A stretch of 64,000 nucleotides of DNA from Flavobacterium sp. LHD-80. GTDB lineage: Bacteria > Bacteroidota > Bacteroidia > Flavobacteriales > Flavobacteriaceae. Each line of letters opens with the position of its first letter. The stretch's first letter is position 1. This document shows, in pieces, positions 42,709-52,534 of the stretch. A program made the translations under genes and the position numbers. The notes beneath the pieces were generated by a model. That model saw only the letters and a program-made list of their open reading frames with translations. It ran no database searches and had not been told where the DNA came from. The stretch covers positions 62,001 to 126,000 of the forward strand of contig NZ_JAVFVS010000009.1 in NCBI RefSeq assembly GCF_030929605.1, in the 5' to 3' direction.

Positions 42709-43521
42709 ATGGATTCACTATTTAATTTAAAAGGAAAAATTGCACTTATAACAGGCGGTGCCGGCGTATTAGGAAGCAACTTTGCAAACGTTTTGGCTAA
42801 ACAGGGCGTTATTGTCGGAATCGTTTCTCAATCACTTGAAAAAGCAGAAAAAACCGTAAAGAATATCGAACAAAATGGTGGTCAAGCTTTTGCTGTTCAA
42901 GCCAATGTTTTAATTAAAGAAGAAGTAGAAAAAATCAAAGATCTTATTGTTGACAAATATGGCCGTCTGGATATTTTAATTAATGCCGCTGGAGGAAATA
43001 TGCCGGGTGCAACAATTCAGCCAGATCAAGCAGTTTATGACATGAAAACCGAGGATTTACAGCAGGTTATCGATTTAAATATCATTGGCACAATGTTGCC
43101 TTCTCAGGTTTTTTCAGAACTTTTTGCAAAACAGAAATCAGGAAACATAATCAATATTTCATCGGCATCTGCACAAAGACCTTTGACTAGAGTTGTTGGA
43201 TATTCGGCTTCAAAAGCGGCGATCGATAATTTCACACAATGGATGGCAGTTGAACTGGCTTCAAAATATGGCGAGGGAATTCGTGTAAATGCGATTTCAC
43301 CGGGATTTTTCATTGGCGAACAAAACCGCGCTTTACTTCTGACTCCAGAAGGAAATTTGACTCCAAGAGGCGAAAAGATTATCGGCCAGACTCCAATGGG
43401 AAGATTTGGAAAACCTGAAGATATTGACGGCGCGCTTTTATATTTATGCAGTGACATGTCAAAATTCGTAACAGGAACTGTGTTAAAAGTGGATGGCGGT
43501 TTTGCTGCTGCAAGTATTTAA
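42709..43521 (+). CDS. SDR-family oxidoreductase, probably D-mannonate oxidoreductase
   Basis: A 270-residue classical short-chain dehydrogenase/reductase with the nucleotide motif TGGAGVLGSN, NAAGGN, the active-site Ser in INISSASAQ and YxxxK in YSASKAAIDN, plus NAISPGFFIGEQNRALL. Its place between KDPG aldolase and UxuA fits reduction of fructuronate to D-mannonate, a role held by SDR enzymes in several Bacteroidota; the classical UxuB is a different family. The cofactor preference is not evident. The substrate is inferred from context. Confidence 0.88.
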   Translation: MDSLFNLKGKIALITGGAGVLGSNFANVLAKQGVIVGIVSQSLEKAEKTVKNIEQNGGQAFAVQANVLIKEEVEKIKDLIVDKYGRLDILINAAGGNMPGATIQPDQAVYDMKTEDLQQVIDLNIIGTMLPSQVFSELFAKQKSGNIINISSASAQRPLTRVVGYSASKAAIDNFTQWMAVELASKYGEGIRVNAISPGFFIGEQNRALLLTPEGNLTPRGEKIIGQTPMGRFGKPEDIDGALLYLCSDMSKFVTGTVLKVDGGFAAASI

Positions 43522-43587
43522 AATAAAAACCATAAACCAAATACCTAAAAGGTTTTGAAAACCTGCAGGAAATCAAAATAATAAAAA

Positions 43588-44772
43588 ATGGAACAAACAT
43601 TACGCTGGTTCGGACCAAATGATCCTGTTTCTTTACAAGATATTGCACAAACGGGAGCAACCGGAATTGTAACCGCTTTACACCATATTCCAAACGGAGA
43701 AGTTTGGAGCATTGAAGAAATTATTAAACGAAAAGTCGAAATTGAACATCAAGACGGCGATCCTAAAAAAGGCGCTTCAGGTCTGATTTGGTCGGTTGTT
43801 GAAAGTGTTCCGGTCCACGAAGACATCAAAAAACAAACCGGAAATTATCTTCAATACATCGAAAATTATAAAGAAAGCATTCGGAATTTAGCTTTATGCG
43901 GTATAAAATGCATCTGCTATAATTTCATGCCTGTTTTAGATTGGTCAAGAACCGATTTATCTTATACGGTTGAAGACGGTTCAAAAGCGTTGCGTTTTGA
44001 CATCAATGCTTTTGCTGCTTTTGAATTGTTTATTCTGAAAAGACCAGGCGCTGAAAAAGAATATTCTACAGCACAAATTCAGAAAGCTACAAGCTATTTT
44101 GAAGCCATGACTTCAGAAGATAAAGTAAAATTACAACAAAATATTTTGGCTGGGCTTCCGGGTGCTGAAGAAGCTTATACTGTTGAAGACTTCTTAGTAA
44201 CCTTAAGCGCTTACAATCATATTGATAGACAAGCTTTAAAGAATAATCTTTTCTCATTTTTAAAAGAAATCATTCCGGTTGCCGAAAGCAAAGGCGTTTT
44301 GATGGCAATTCACCCTGATGATCCGCCCTACCCGATTTTAGGTTTGCCGAGAGTTGTTAGTACTGAAGAAGATTTGATTGAATTAATGAACGCAGCGCCT
44401 TCTAAATCAAACGGATTTACAATGTGTACAGGTTCTTACGGTGTTCGTTCCGATAATGATTTGCCAGGAATTGTAAGACGTCATGGCGATAAAATGAATT
44501 TTATTCACTTGAGAAGTACGCAAAGAGATGAAGAAGGAAGCTTTTATGAAGCGAACCATCTTGAAGGCGATGTTGATATGTATGAAGTTGTAAAAGCGAT
44601 TCTTGAGGTTGAAAAAAGAAACAACAGCAAATTGCCTATGCGACCAGATCACGGTCACCAAATGCTGGACGATTTAAAGAAAAAAACAAATCCGGGATAT
44701 TCTGCAATTGGACGTTTAAGAGGACTGGCTGAATTGCGAGGACTGGAATTAGGGATTAAGAGATCTTTATAA
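43588..44772 (+). CDS. uxuA: D-mannonate dehydratase UxuA
   Basis: The 394 residues match UxuA over full length: [68 protein letters not shown] and [12 protein letters not shown]. The His, Cys and Asp residues in [16 protein letters not shown] and DHGH are the expected metal and catalytic sites. UxuA converts D-mannonate to 2-keto-3-deoxy-D-gluconate. It follows the SDR gene by 66 nt in the same operon. A palindrome follows the stop codon and may end the transcript. Confidence 0.97.
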   Translation: MEQTLRWFGPNDPVSLQDIAQTGATGIVTALHHIPNGEVWSIEEIIKRKVEIEHQDGDPKKGASGLIWSVVESVPVHEDIKKQTGNYLQYIENYKESIRNLALCGIKCICYNFMPVLDWSRTDLSYTVEDGSKALRFDINAFAAFELFILKRPGAEKEYSTAQIQKATSYFEAMTSEDKVKLQQNILAGLPGAEEAYTVEDFLVTLSAYNHIDRQALKNNLFSFLKEIIPVAESKGVLMAIHPDDPPYPILGLPRVVSTEEDLIELMNAAPSKSNGFTMCTGSYGVRSDNDLPGIVRRHGDKMNFIHLRSTQRDEEGSFYEANHLEGDVDMYEVVKAILEVEKRNNSKLPMRPDHGHQMLDDLKKKTNPGYSAIGRLRGLAELRGLELGIKRSL

Positions 44773-44776
44773 AGGT

Positions 44777-44926
44777 TTTGCCACGAAGGCGCTAAGGCAC
44801 TAAGTTTTTTTTAAAGCTTTATGTTCATAGTCTCGCAAAGTCGCAAAGACGCAAAGTCTTTTCCGTTTTTGTCGGAATGACAAACTAGTCTTAAAAACCT
44901 TTGTGCCTTAGCGCCTTCGTGGCAAA
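44777..44926. repeat. Intergenic palindrome, family A variant, copy 5
   Basis: A perfect 24-bp inverted repeat (44777-44800 and 44903-44926) begins TTTGCCACGAAGGCGCTAAG. The interior contains CGCAAAGTCGCAAAGACGC direct repeats. It lies between uxuA and the beta-helix gene, 4 nt after the uxuA stop. Confidence 0.85.
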
Positions 44927-44963
44927 CAAAAAAAACTAACTAACCAAAATACCACAAAAAACC

Positions 44964-46592
44964 ATGATTCGTTCAGCCATTTTTACCTTTTGCAGTCTGG
45001 TTGTAAATATTACAATGGCTCAGGAATTACCTAAAATCATTACTTCAAAAACAAACTATCTTCCCGATTTTAGTTTTGCAGGGTATCATTTCGGCGAAAG
45101 CCAACTTCCTGAAAATAAAGGAAAAATCATTAACGCTACAGATTTTGGCGTAAAAGCAAATGATAATTTAGACGATTCTAAAGCTTTGCTGAAAGCTCTA
45201 AAAGTAGCCAACGCGATTGATGGAAATGTAATTCTGCAATTGCCAGAAGGCCGAATTATACTAAGTGATATTTTATACATTGAAAGAAGCAATTTTGTAC
45301 TTCGTGGCGCTGGTTCTGGCGAAAACGGAACTGAAATCTACTTTCCGAGACCGATGATGTACTTAAAAGATCCGGAATCTCTTGCTGAACTTCGTGAATA
45401 TCTAACCACTTTTGACAAAAGACAACGCGAAAACGAAAACAATATCGACTTGCCTTTTTCACAATATGCTTGGTCTGGAGGATTTATTTGGACACAAATT
45501 CCAGGTGAGCGTGTAAAATCTTATTTAGACAAATACGAACCCGATTCTGCTGTTTTAGCTAAAGTCAGTTCTGGGAAAATGGGCGAATTTACAATCAATG
45601 TTTCCGAAGTTAAAAACTTAAAAACTGGAGATATTGTCGAACTGCAATTGTTTAATAAAGATGGTGAAAGCGGAGAAATCATAAAAGATTTATATCAAGG
45701 TGCAAATGTAAAACCAGGCTCGCATCATTGGCAATTTCCAAAACTTCCTATTGTTAGGCAACAGGTTGAAATTCTAAAGATTTCCGGATCAAAAATCACG
45801 CTTAAAACTCCATTGACAATTGCTGTTAAACCAAGTTATCAAGCACAATTGGTTGAATGGAAACATTTAAACGAAGTCGGAATTGAACATCTTCGCTTTA
45901 CATTTCCAGATATTCCAAGAGTCGCACATCATGTTGAACCGGGAAATAACGGTATTTTCTTAACCCGTCTTTTTAACAGTTGGGTTAAAGATGTAAAAAT
46001 CACAAATGCTGACAGCGGTATTTTAGCCGAAGAAGTTTCAAACGTAACGATTCAAGACATTACAACTGACGGAACACATTTGGCACATTATACAGTGACT
46101 TTAGGCGGTGTTCACAATGTTTTGGTAAAGAATCTGAAAATATATAACTCGGCGGTTCATCCTTTAAGTTTCAACACTTTTGCTACTAAAAACGTCTATC
46201 AAAACTGCGAAATATTTACAGATCCTGTTTTAGATCAGCATTCGGGAGCCAATCATCAAAATTTGTTTGATAATGTCACTGTACATCTAAAAACGACTAA
46301 AAATAATAGTTATGCCATATTTGGAGGCGGAGGAGCTGAATACTGGAAACCATCGCACGCACCTTTCAGTACATTTTGGAACTTAAATGTACAGGTCGAA
46401 AATCCAGATTCATCAAAACCCGTTTTACTATATGGAATGAAAGACGGTGCTTTTGCGCGAATCATTGGCGTACACGGAAATACAAAATTCGAAATCAAAT
46501 ACGACGTCGATCCCTATATAGAATTTTTGAACACATCAATTGATAAAATTCCATCACTGTATGATTATCAACTAAAAAAACGATTAAAATAG
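44964..46592 (+). CDS. Secreted right-handed beta-helix protein, pectate-lyase-like
   Basis: The 542-residue protein has a signal peptide (FTFCSLVVNITMAQ). Then follows the start of a pectate-lyase-3 type helix (INATDFGVKANDNLDDSKAL, VILQLPEGRIILSD) and beta-helix coils (GIFLTRLFNSWVKDVKITN, SNVTIQDITTDGTHLAH, HNVLVKNLKIYNSAVHPLS). I cannot match it to a characterised polysaccharide lyase or GH28 family; no confident catalytic residues are identified. Its place between uxuA and the hybrid two-component regulator supports a role on a uronate-containing polysaccharide. Confidence 0.75.
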   Translation: MIRSAIFTFCSLVVNITMAQELPKIITSKTNYLPDFSFAGYHFGESQLPENKGKIINATDFGVKANDNLDDSKALLKALKVANAIDGNVILQLPEGRIILSDILYIERSNFVLRGAGSGENGTEIYFPRPMMYLKDPESLAELREYLTTFDKRQRENENNIDLPFSQYAWSGGFIWTQIPGERVKSYLDKYEPDSAVLAKVSSGKMGEFTINVSEVKNLKTGDIVELQLFNKDGESGEIIKDLYQGANVKPGSHHWQFPKLPIVRQQVEILKISGSKITLKTPLTIAVKPSYQAQLVEWKHLNEVGIEHLRFTFPDIPRVAHHVEPGNNGIFLTRLFNSWVKDVKITNADSGILAEEVSNVTIQDITTDGTHLAHYTVTLGGVHNVLVKNLKIYNSAVHPLSFNTFATKNVYQNCEIFTDPVLDQHSGANHQNLFDNVTVHLKTTKNNSYAIFGGGGAEYWKPSHAPFSTFWNLNVQVENPDSSKPVLLYGMKDGAFARIIGVHGNTKFEIKYDVDPYIEFLNTSIDKIPSLYDYQLKKRLK

Positions 46593-46600
46593 ATACGAAG

Positions 46601-46708
46601 ATACAAAGGTACAGAGAGTTACAAAGGGACAAAGGTTTCTTTGCGCCTTTGTCACTTTGAAACTTTGAAACTTTGAATCTTTGAATCTTTGAATCTTTGA
46701 ATCTTTCT
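46601..46708. repeat. Intergenic palindrome, family B copy 1, with 8-bp tandem repeats
   Basis: GTTACAAAGGGACAAAGG (46618-46635) pairs with CCTTTGTCACTTTGAAAC (46646-46663), 16 of 18 matching. The right side continues as 8-bp tandem units, two GAAACTTT then four GAATCTTT, up to about 46708. The array ends 25 nt before the start codon of the hybrid sensor gene. Confidence 0.8.
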
Positions 46709-46732
46709 AACCATAACCTAAAAATAAATGCT

Positions 46733-49700
46733 ATGAAATACACGAGCGTCTTTCTAGTTTTACTTTTTATTTCAGGAAATTTGTTTTCCCAAAATAAATA
46801 CCGCCTTAAAAATTTTTCAACAACTGACGGACTTTCTCAGAATTCTGTCATCGCTATCCATCAAGATAAATTTGGTCAAATGTGGTTTGGAACCCGTGAC
46901 GGACTTAATAAATATGACGGCAGCCGATTCACCATTTTCAGGAATGATGTTGCTAATAAAATGTCTATCAGTAATGATATCTTGGCTATTGAAGAAGACA
47001 ATTCTGGAAAACTATGGATTGGAACCTATAATGGTCTGAATTGTTATGACCCTGTCAGCAATACTTTCAAAAGATATTTGACTGACAAGACCAATCATAC
47101 TATAAACAGTAATACCATTTGGTGTATAAAGAAAGTTGGAGATGAAATGTGGTTTGGAACTTCAAAAGGGTTATCTATTTATAACAAAAAAACAGGGCAG
47201 TTTGCCTCTGCTGTACATTCTGCCACTGATAATACAACGCTTCCGAGCAATAACATTCTGAGTATTTTTAAAACCAAAAAAGGCCAAATTTGGATTGGAA
47301 CAACAAAAGGATTGTGTGTTTTAACAGGCAGAAAAAACGGCAAATTATCTTTTAAAAATTACACGCTAAATAATATTGATGTATTGAACGTGTCAGCAAT
47401 TGCCGAAGACCGCTTCAATAACATTTGGGTTGGAACAAAAAACAAAGGGCTTTTAAAATTCGATTCATCAACAAAAAGCTTTGTTTCATTTTTACCTGAC
47501 GAAAAACGCAAGGAAATTCACAGCGAAATACGTGCTTTGGCAATTGACCGCAAAGGCTCGATCTGGATTGGTGCTTATGACGGAATTTATATTTTAGGTG
47601 AAGATAAGAGTATTCAAAAAATAAACAATAATAACAGTTACAGCAGTAGTAATCATAACACCGGAATCGAAAAAGTAAAATCAATTTTCATCGATAGAAA
47701 GGGTTCTGTTTGGGTTGGCTGTTATTACAAAGGCGTAAATATGTGGGATATTTCGAGTGTAAATTTCTTCAATTACGATCAAAATTCGAAAAAGATTCCG
47801 ATGAGTTATGATGTGGTGAGTTCGATTGTAGCCGACAAAAATCAGAATCTTTATTTTGGGACCGAAGGTGGCGGTATCACCATTTACAATAAAAATACAG
47901 AAGCTACGAGTTACCTTAACAACAAAGTTGGACAAACGCCTGTAAATGATATCAAATCAATGTGCGTTGCAGAAAATAATATTTTGTGGATGGGAACTTT
48001 CTCTAAAGGAATTTCAGCTTATAATACTCTGACTAAAAGAATTGAAGGCGACAGAATTTCAACTCAATTAAAAGATTCAATAAAAGATGTTGGTGTTTAT
48101 TCTATCAAAACAGAAGGAAACGGCGTATTGTGGATGGGTACTTTCAGCAAAGGATTAATTCGTTATAATACGGTTTCTAAGGCATTTCAATTTATTAGAA
48201 ATGATAATACAAAAGCAAATAATCTAACCAATAATTATGTACGAACGGTATTAGTCGACAAACAAAAAAGGCTTTGGGTAGGAACATTGAACGGACTGAA
48301 TCTTATTAATCTTAAAGATTTCCAACCTAATAAGTACACTGTAAAACATTTTCTTTTTGACGACGTTTCTTTATCGGGAGATGATATTCTAACATTGTTT
48401 CAGGATTCTCAAAATAAAATTTGGGCAGGAACAAAAGCGAAAGGATTGCATTATTTTGACGGAAAAAAATTCAATAGAATCAACCTTAAAATTGGAAATA
48501 CAGTTGTTACATCAATCCACTCTATTTTAGAAGACAATGATAAAAACCTTTGGATTAGTAGCAATCAGGGAATTCTAAAATACAGTACTACCCGAAAAAC
48601 AGTTATCAATTATGATCAAAAAGACGGGATAGCAAATAATGAGTTTAATGATAATGCGGCTTTAAAACTTGATGGCAATAAATTTTATTTTGGAAGCCCT
48701 TCTGGAGCAACTTATTTTGACTCCCAAAAAATTTCCAAAAATTTATATGCTCCGCAGGTTTTGATTACTGATTTGAAAATCAAAAATAGAACGACAAACC
48801 CAAATGATTCTTTAGGCATTTTAGAAAAAAGCATTGGATATACCAAAACCATTACTTTGGATTATGACAAAGCTAATTTCTCGATCAATTTTGCGATTCC
48901 GAATTACATTCGATCAAAAAAGAATCAGTATAGTTATCGTTTAACCGGACTGGAAAACAACTGGACAATAACGAAAAACAGCGAAGCCAATTTTGCTATT
49001 CAAAATCCTGGAACTTATACTTTTGAAGTTCGCGGTGCAAATAATGACGGCGTTTGGAATAAAAATCCAACAACTTTAACAGTGATTGTAAATCCGGCTC
49101 CGTGGCGCAGTATCTGGGCATTTTTGTTGTACGGAATAATAATTGGTTTAGGATTGTATGGCTTGATCTGGATTATGAAATCGAAAGCCAGACTAAAACA
49201 AAAATTAGAGTTAGAATATCTGGAAACCAAACGTATTGAAGAAAACAACAAACTAAAACTAGACTTTTTTACGAATATTTCACATGAATTCAGAACGCCT
49301 TTAACACTGATTCTAGGTCCGTTACAGCAAATTCTAGCCGATTATAATGGAACGAATGAAATGTACAAAAAGCTCTTGGTTATTGAAGGAAGTGCCAATC
49401 ATCTTTTAGGTCTGATTAACCGTTTAATGGATTTCAGGAAACTTGAAAATCATCAGGTTGCGCTTGAATCGGCAAATGGAAATATTGTAAAATTTACCAA
49501 AGAAATCTTTTTATCATTTATAGAATATGCCAAAGATGGTGGTTATGATTATACTTTTGAAACTTCAGACGAAGAAATTCTGGTGTATTTTGATCGATAC
49601 AAATTGGAACGTGTTTTTTATAATTTGATTTCTAATGCGTTCAGATACACTCCAAAAGGCGGTTCAATCAATATTAAAATCAATCACGACAGCGAAAATC

Positions 49701-50842
49701 TTTTTATTGCTGTTGAAGATTCTGGAGTTGGAATCTCAGAAGAACATATTCATAAAATCTTTGATTTATTTTTTGAAATTCCGATGCACAATCAAGTTCA
49801 GAAAAACTACAATAAAGGCACCGGAATTGGGCTTTCGATTGTAAAAAACATTGTCGAACTGCATAAAGGAAAAATTGATGTTACCAATAAACCTTCAGGA
49901 GGCGTTATTTTTACAGTTGCATTGCCACTTGGGCACGAACATCTTTTAGAAAATGAAATTATTTCAGATTTCAAAATTAGTGATGATATTGGTCAATATC
50001 AGGCGCAATTAGCATCGTCGGAAACAATTGAAAACGAAGATCTTGAAGATTTAATTGTAAACGAAGAAAAACAAACCATTCTGATTGTTGAAGATCACAA
50101 GGTTTTGAGAAAGTTCATGAAAAATCTACTCAAAAAAGATTACAACATTATTGAAGCCGAAAACGGAAAAATTGCTTTTGAGAAAGCTTTAAAATATACG
50201 CCGAATTTGATTATCAGCGATGTTATTATGCCTGAAATGGTTGGAACTGAACTTTGTTCTAAAATAAAAGAAAACATCAAAACAAGTCATATTCCAGTTA
50301 TTTTACTGACTTCGAGATCGTCATTGGTTTATAAATTTGAAGGTTTAGAAAGTGGTGCCGATGATTACATCAGTAAACCTTTCAATTTAATGGAATTTAA
50401 ACTTCGCGTGAAAAATCTATTAAATACGCAAGAACGTTTAAAAATCAAGTTTTCAACGGAAGACAGTTTTATTCCGTCAGAAATTACAGTTTCATCTTTA
50501 GATGAGGAACTTTTGAAAAAAGCGTTTAAGATTGTCGAAGAAAATATTTCGAACGAACAATTCGATATTCCGTTTTTCTGTTCTGAATTAGGTGTCAGCC
50601 GAACCATGTTATTTTTAAAAATCAAAGCATGGACAAATTGCACGCCAAATGAATTTATTCATGAAATTAGACTAAAACGTGCTGCCCAATTTTTGGAACA
50701 AAACAAATTAACCGTTTCAGAAATCAGCTACAAAGTCGGCTTTAATAATCCGAAATATTTCAGCAAATGCTTCCAGAAAAAGTATGGTGAAACTCCAACA
50801 CAATATGCTGACAAGTTTTATAAATCTACTGTCGTAATTTAA
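46733..50842 (+). CDS. Hybrid two-component sensor-regulator (HTCS)
   Basis: About 1369 residues from the ATG at 46733 (chosen because a signal peptide, VFLVLLFISGNLFSQ, follows directly). The periplasmic region has 14 propeller motifs of the WFGT/WIGT type, fitting two seven-bladed propellers, then a Y_Y_Y domain, a membrane segment (about 795-815), HisKA with the phospho-His in FFTNISHEFRTPL, HATPase, a receiver domain (Asp in IISDVIMPEM), and a C-terminal AraC-type HTH (LGVSRTMLFLKIKAWTNCTP ... EISYKVGFNNPKYFSK). HTCS proteins sense oligosaccharides released in the periplasm and activate nearby degradation genes. The GH88 and GH2 genes downstream are the likely targets. Confidence 0.96.
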   Translation: MKYTSVFLVLLFISGNLFSQNKYRLKNFSTTDGLSQNSVIAIHQDKFGQMWFGTRDGLNKYDGSRFTIFRNDVANKMSISNDILAIEEDNSGKLWIGTYNGLNCYDPVSNTFKRYLTDKTNHTINSNTIWCIKKVGDEMWFGTSKGLSIYNKKTGQFASAVHSATDNTTLPSNNILSIFKTKKGQIWIGTTKGLCVLTGRKNGKLSFKNYTLNNIDVLNVSAIAEDRFNNIWVGTKNKGLLKFDSSTKSFVSFLPDEKRKEIHSEIRALAIDRKGSIWIGAYDGIYILGEDKSIQKINNNNSYSSSNHNTGIEKVKSIFIDRKGSVWVGCYYKGVNMWDISSVNFFNYDQNSKKIPMSYDVVSSIVADKNQNLYFGTEGGGITIYNKNTEATSYLNNKVGQTPVNDIKSMCVAENNILWMGTFSKGISAYNTLTKRIEGDRISTQLKDSIKDVGVYSIKTEGNGVLWMGTFSKGLIRYNTVSKAFQFIRNDNTKANNLTNNYVRTVLVDKQKRLWVGTLNGLNLINLKDFQPNKYTVKHFLFDDVSLSGDDILTLFQDSQNKIWAGTKAKGLHYFDGKKFNRINLKIGNTVVTSIHSILEDNDKNLWISSNQGILKYSTTRKTVINYDQKDGIANNEFNDNAALKLDGNKFYFGSPSGATYFDSQKISKNLYAPQVLITDLKIKNRTTNPNDSLGILEKSIGYTKTITLDYDKANFSINFAIPNYIRSKKNQYSYRLTGLENNWTITKNSEANFAIQNPGTYTFEVRGANNDGVWNKNPTTLTVIVNPAPWRSIWAFLLYGIIIGLGLYGLIWIMKSKARLKQKLELEYLETKRIEENNKLKLDFFTNISHEFRTPLTLILGPLQQILADYNGTNEMYKKLLVIEGSANHLLGLINRLMDFRKLENHQVALESANGNIVKFTKEIFLSFIEYAKDGGYDYTFETSDEEILVYFDRYKLERVFYNLISNAFRYTPKGGSINIKINHDSENLFIAVEDSGVGISEEHIHKIFDLFFEIPMHNQVQKNYNKGTGIGLSIVKNIVELHKGKIDVTNKPSGGVIFTVALPLGHEHLLENEIISDFKISDDIGQYQAQLASSETIENEDLEDLIVNEEKQTILIVEDHKVLRKFMKNLLKKDYNIIEAENGKIAFEKALKYTPNLIISDVIMPEMVGTELCSKIKENIKTSHIPVILLTSRSSLVYKFEGLESGADDYISKPFNLMEFKLRVKNLLNTQERLKIKFSTEDSFIPSEITVSSLDEELLKKAFKIVEENISNEQFDIPFFCSELGVSRTMLFLKIKAWTNCTPNEFIHEIRLKRAAQFLEQNKLTVSEISYKVGFNNPKYFSKCFQKKYGETPTQYADKFYKSTVVI

Positions 50843-50865
50843 AAAACGCACTGTTTTAAGGGCTT

Positions 50866-50900
50866 AAAAAGGGTATCTGTATTTTTAGATACCCTTTTTT
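50866..50900 (+). terminator. Rho-independent terminator of the HTCS gene
   Basis: A 13-bp perfect stem AAAAAGGGTATCT / AGATACCCTTTTT with loop GTATTTTT is followed by a T-run. It lies 24 nt after the HTCS stop and can work in both directions. Confidence 0.92.
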
Positions 50901-50925
50901 GTATTTCTATATCGTTTTCGGCATC

Positions 50926-50933
50926 TACATTTG
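50926..50933 (+). promoter_or_regulatory. Candidate -7 promoter box upstream of GH88-GH2
   Basis: TACATTTG fits TAnnTTTG and lies just after the HTCS terminator. The nearest TTTG (50898-50901) is 24 nt upstream, longer than the usual 19, so this would be a weak or regulated promoter. It precedes the GH88 start by about 300 nt. Confidence 0.4.
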
Positions 50934-50937
50934 CCGT

Positions 50938-51030
50938 ATGAAAATAAAAAAAGGAAACTTCTTATTGCTTCAAATTTTTTTTGTCGTCCTCATAATAGGA
51001 ATGAGTCTTTTGATTTTCTACTTTATCTAA
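50938..51030 (+). CDS. Possible 30-residue single-span membrane peptide
   Basis: An open frame starting ATG AAA ATA encodes a short Lys-rich N-terminus (MKIKKGN) followed by a single hydrophobic helix (FLLLQIFFVVLIIGMSLLIF). Its start lies only 4 nt after the TACATTTG box, so a transcript from that box may not include the start codon. It could be a genuine small membrane protein or a chance frame in AT-rich DNA. No family is recognised. Confidence 0.25.
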   Translation: MKIKKGNFLLLQIFFVVLIIGMSLLIFYFI

Positions 51031-51090
51031 CACTAACCTTAAAACCAAAAATGAATGTTTACAAACCAAAAAACCAAATTCCTTACATGA

Positions 51091-51157
51091 TGTGTTTTTG
51101 ATATGTGTGTTTTTGACACATAGACACATAAGAACTTAGATAGTTTAATTACATTTA
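51091..51157 (+). promoter_or_regulatory. Candidate HTCS-binding site and weak -7 box
   Basis: The direct repeat TGTGTTTTTGA occurs at 51091-51101 and 51106-51116, a 15-nt period, and overlaps the inverted repeat TATGTGT-GTTTTTG-ACACATA (51102-51122). About 27 nt downstream is TACATTTA (51150-51157), one base from the -7 consensus. The geometry resembles an activator site next to a weak promoter for GH88-GH2, but binding is inferred. Confidence 0.35.
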
Positions 51158-51235
51158 ATAAAAAAATAGAAATGATTCCAAACCCAAATTTAGAGCCAAG
51201 CAATTTTGGTTTTTTAAAAAAGATTAATTAGTAGT

Positions 51236-52414
51236 ATGAATAAAGTTAGTTTCATTTCTTTAATTCTAGGGTTTGCATCTCTTACAATAGGGTGCAAATC
51301 CGGAATTAGTTCTCAAAAAATCACTGTTTCTCCAGCTTCAGAAAAACTGCTGGAATCAAGGTACAAAATGCTACTCGATTATCCAGTCGATTCTCTTTCG
51401 ATGCCGAGAAGCATGAATATCAAAACCAATGAAATACACAAAGTTCCATCACGCGACTGGACAAGTGGTTTTTTTGCCGGAAACCTTTGGCAATTATATA
51501 AACTAAAAGGTAACTCTCAATACAAAGAGCAAGCTCAAAAATGGACTGTTTTCAGCAAAAAAGAAAGCGTCAACAAAAACTCGCATGATGTAGGTTTTAA
51601 AGTGTATTGCAGTTTTGGAGAAGCCTTAAAAGTGGAAAAAAACAAAGATTACGAAGCCGTAATTATCAAAGGTGCTGCAACTTTATGCACTCGTTTTAAT
51701 GAAAAAGTAGGTTCAATTCGTTCGTGGGATTTCAATAAAGAAATCTGGGATTTTCCAGTTATCATAGACAATATGATGAATCTTGAATTGCTTTTTGAAG
51801 CTTCAAAATTATCTGGAAACCCAAAATACCGCGACATTGCCATTAAGCATGCCAATACCACTTTGAAAAATCAATTTAGAGACGACAATAGCTGTTATCA
51901 CGTTATTGATTATGATCCAAAAACGGGCAATGTAAGAAAGAAAACTACACTTCAGGGCTATAATGATGATTCTGTTTGGGCGCGAGGCCAAGGCTGGGCC
52001 GTTTACGGTTTTACGATGTGCTATCGTTATACACAAGATCCTGTCTATTTGAAACAGGCCGAAGCCACTGCAAAGTTTTTTATGAACAACAAAAATCTGC
52101 CAGAAGATGGAATTCCGTATTGGGATTTTAAAGATCCAAGTATTCCAAATGCTCCACGTGATGTTTCGGCTGCAATGGTGATGGCATCTGGTTTATATGA
52201 ATTGTACAGTTATACTAAAAATAATAGTTATTTGGCTTTCGCCGATAAACTAATGACTTCGGTACAAACTGACAAATACATATTAAGTGCAGACATCAAA
52301 GCTCCATTTCTGCTCGACCACAGTACTGGTAACTGGCCAAAACACGATGAAATTGACGAACCAATAATTTATGCCGATTATTATTTCCTAGAAGCATTAC
52401 TTAGAAAAAAGTAA
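51236..52414 (+). CDS. GH88-family unsaturated glucuronyl hydrolase, lipoprotein
   Basis: The 392-residue protein has a lipoprotein signal (FASLTIGCKSG) and an alpha/alpha-barrel typical of GH88: SRDWTSGFFAGNLWQLY, HDVGFKVYCSFGEAL with the conserved Asp, VIIDNMMNLELLFEASK with the second Asp, and DDSVWARGQGWAVYGF. These enzymes hydrate the double bond of 4,5-unsaturated uronic acid at the non-reducing end after a lyase has acted, releasing a keto-uronate. It is followed after 120 nt by the GH2 gene, with a palindrome between. Its product would feed the mannonate route encoded upstream. Confidence 0.92.
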   Translation: MNKVSFISLILGFASLTIGCKSGISSQKITVSPASEKLLESRYKMLLDYPVDSLSMPRSMNIKTNEIHKVPSRDWTSGFFAGNLWQLYKLKGNSQYKEQAQKWTVFSKKESVNKNSHDVGFKVYCSFGEALKVEKNKDYEAVIIKGAATLCTRFNEKVGSIRSWDFNKEIWDFPVIIDNMMNLELLFEASKLSGNPKYRDIAIKHANTTLKNQFRDDNSCYHVIDYDPKTGNVRKKTTLQGYNDDSVWARGQGWAVYGFTMCYRYTQDPVYLKQAEATAKFFMNNKNLPEDGIPYWDFKDPSIPNAPRDVSAAMVMASGLYELYSYTKNNSYLAFADKLMTSVQTDKYILSADIKAPFLLDHSTGNWPKHDEIDEPIIYADYYFLEALLRKK

Positions 52415-52430
52415 CGGAAAAAAGTAACAA

Positions 52431-52499
52431 AGGGACAGAGGTACAAAGTGACAAAGGTTTTCAGCCTTTGAGCCTTTGGCACTTTGTAACTCTGTCACT
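52431..52499. repeat. Intergenic palindrome, family B copy 2
   Basis: The left arm (52431-52457) and right arm (52473-52499) pair over 27 bp with three mismatches. The arms include GTACAAAGTGACAAAGG and CCTTTGGCACTTTGT. It has the same word content as the copy at 46601 and lies between GH88 and GH2. Confidence 0.8.
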
Positions 52500-52534
52500 A
52501 TCTCAGTCACTTTGAACCTAAAAAAAAATAATTT

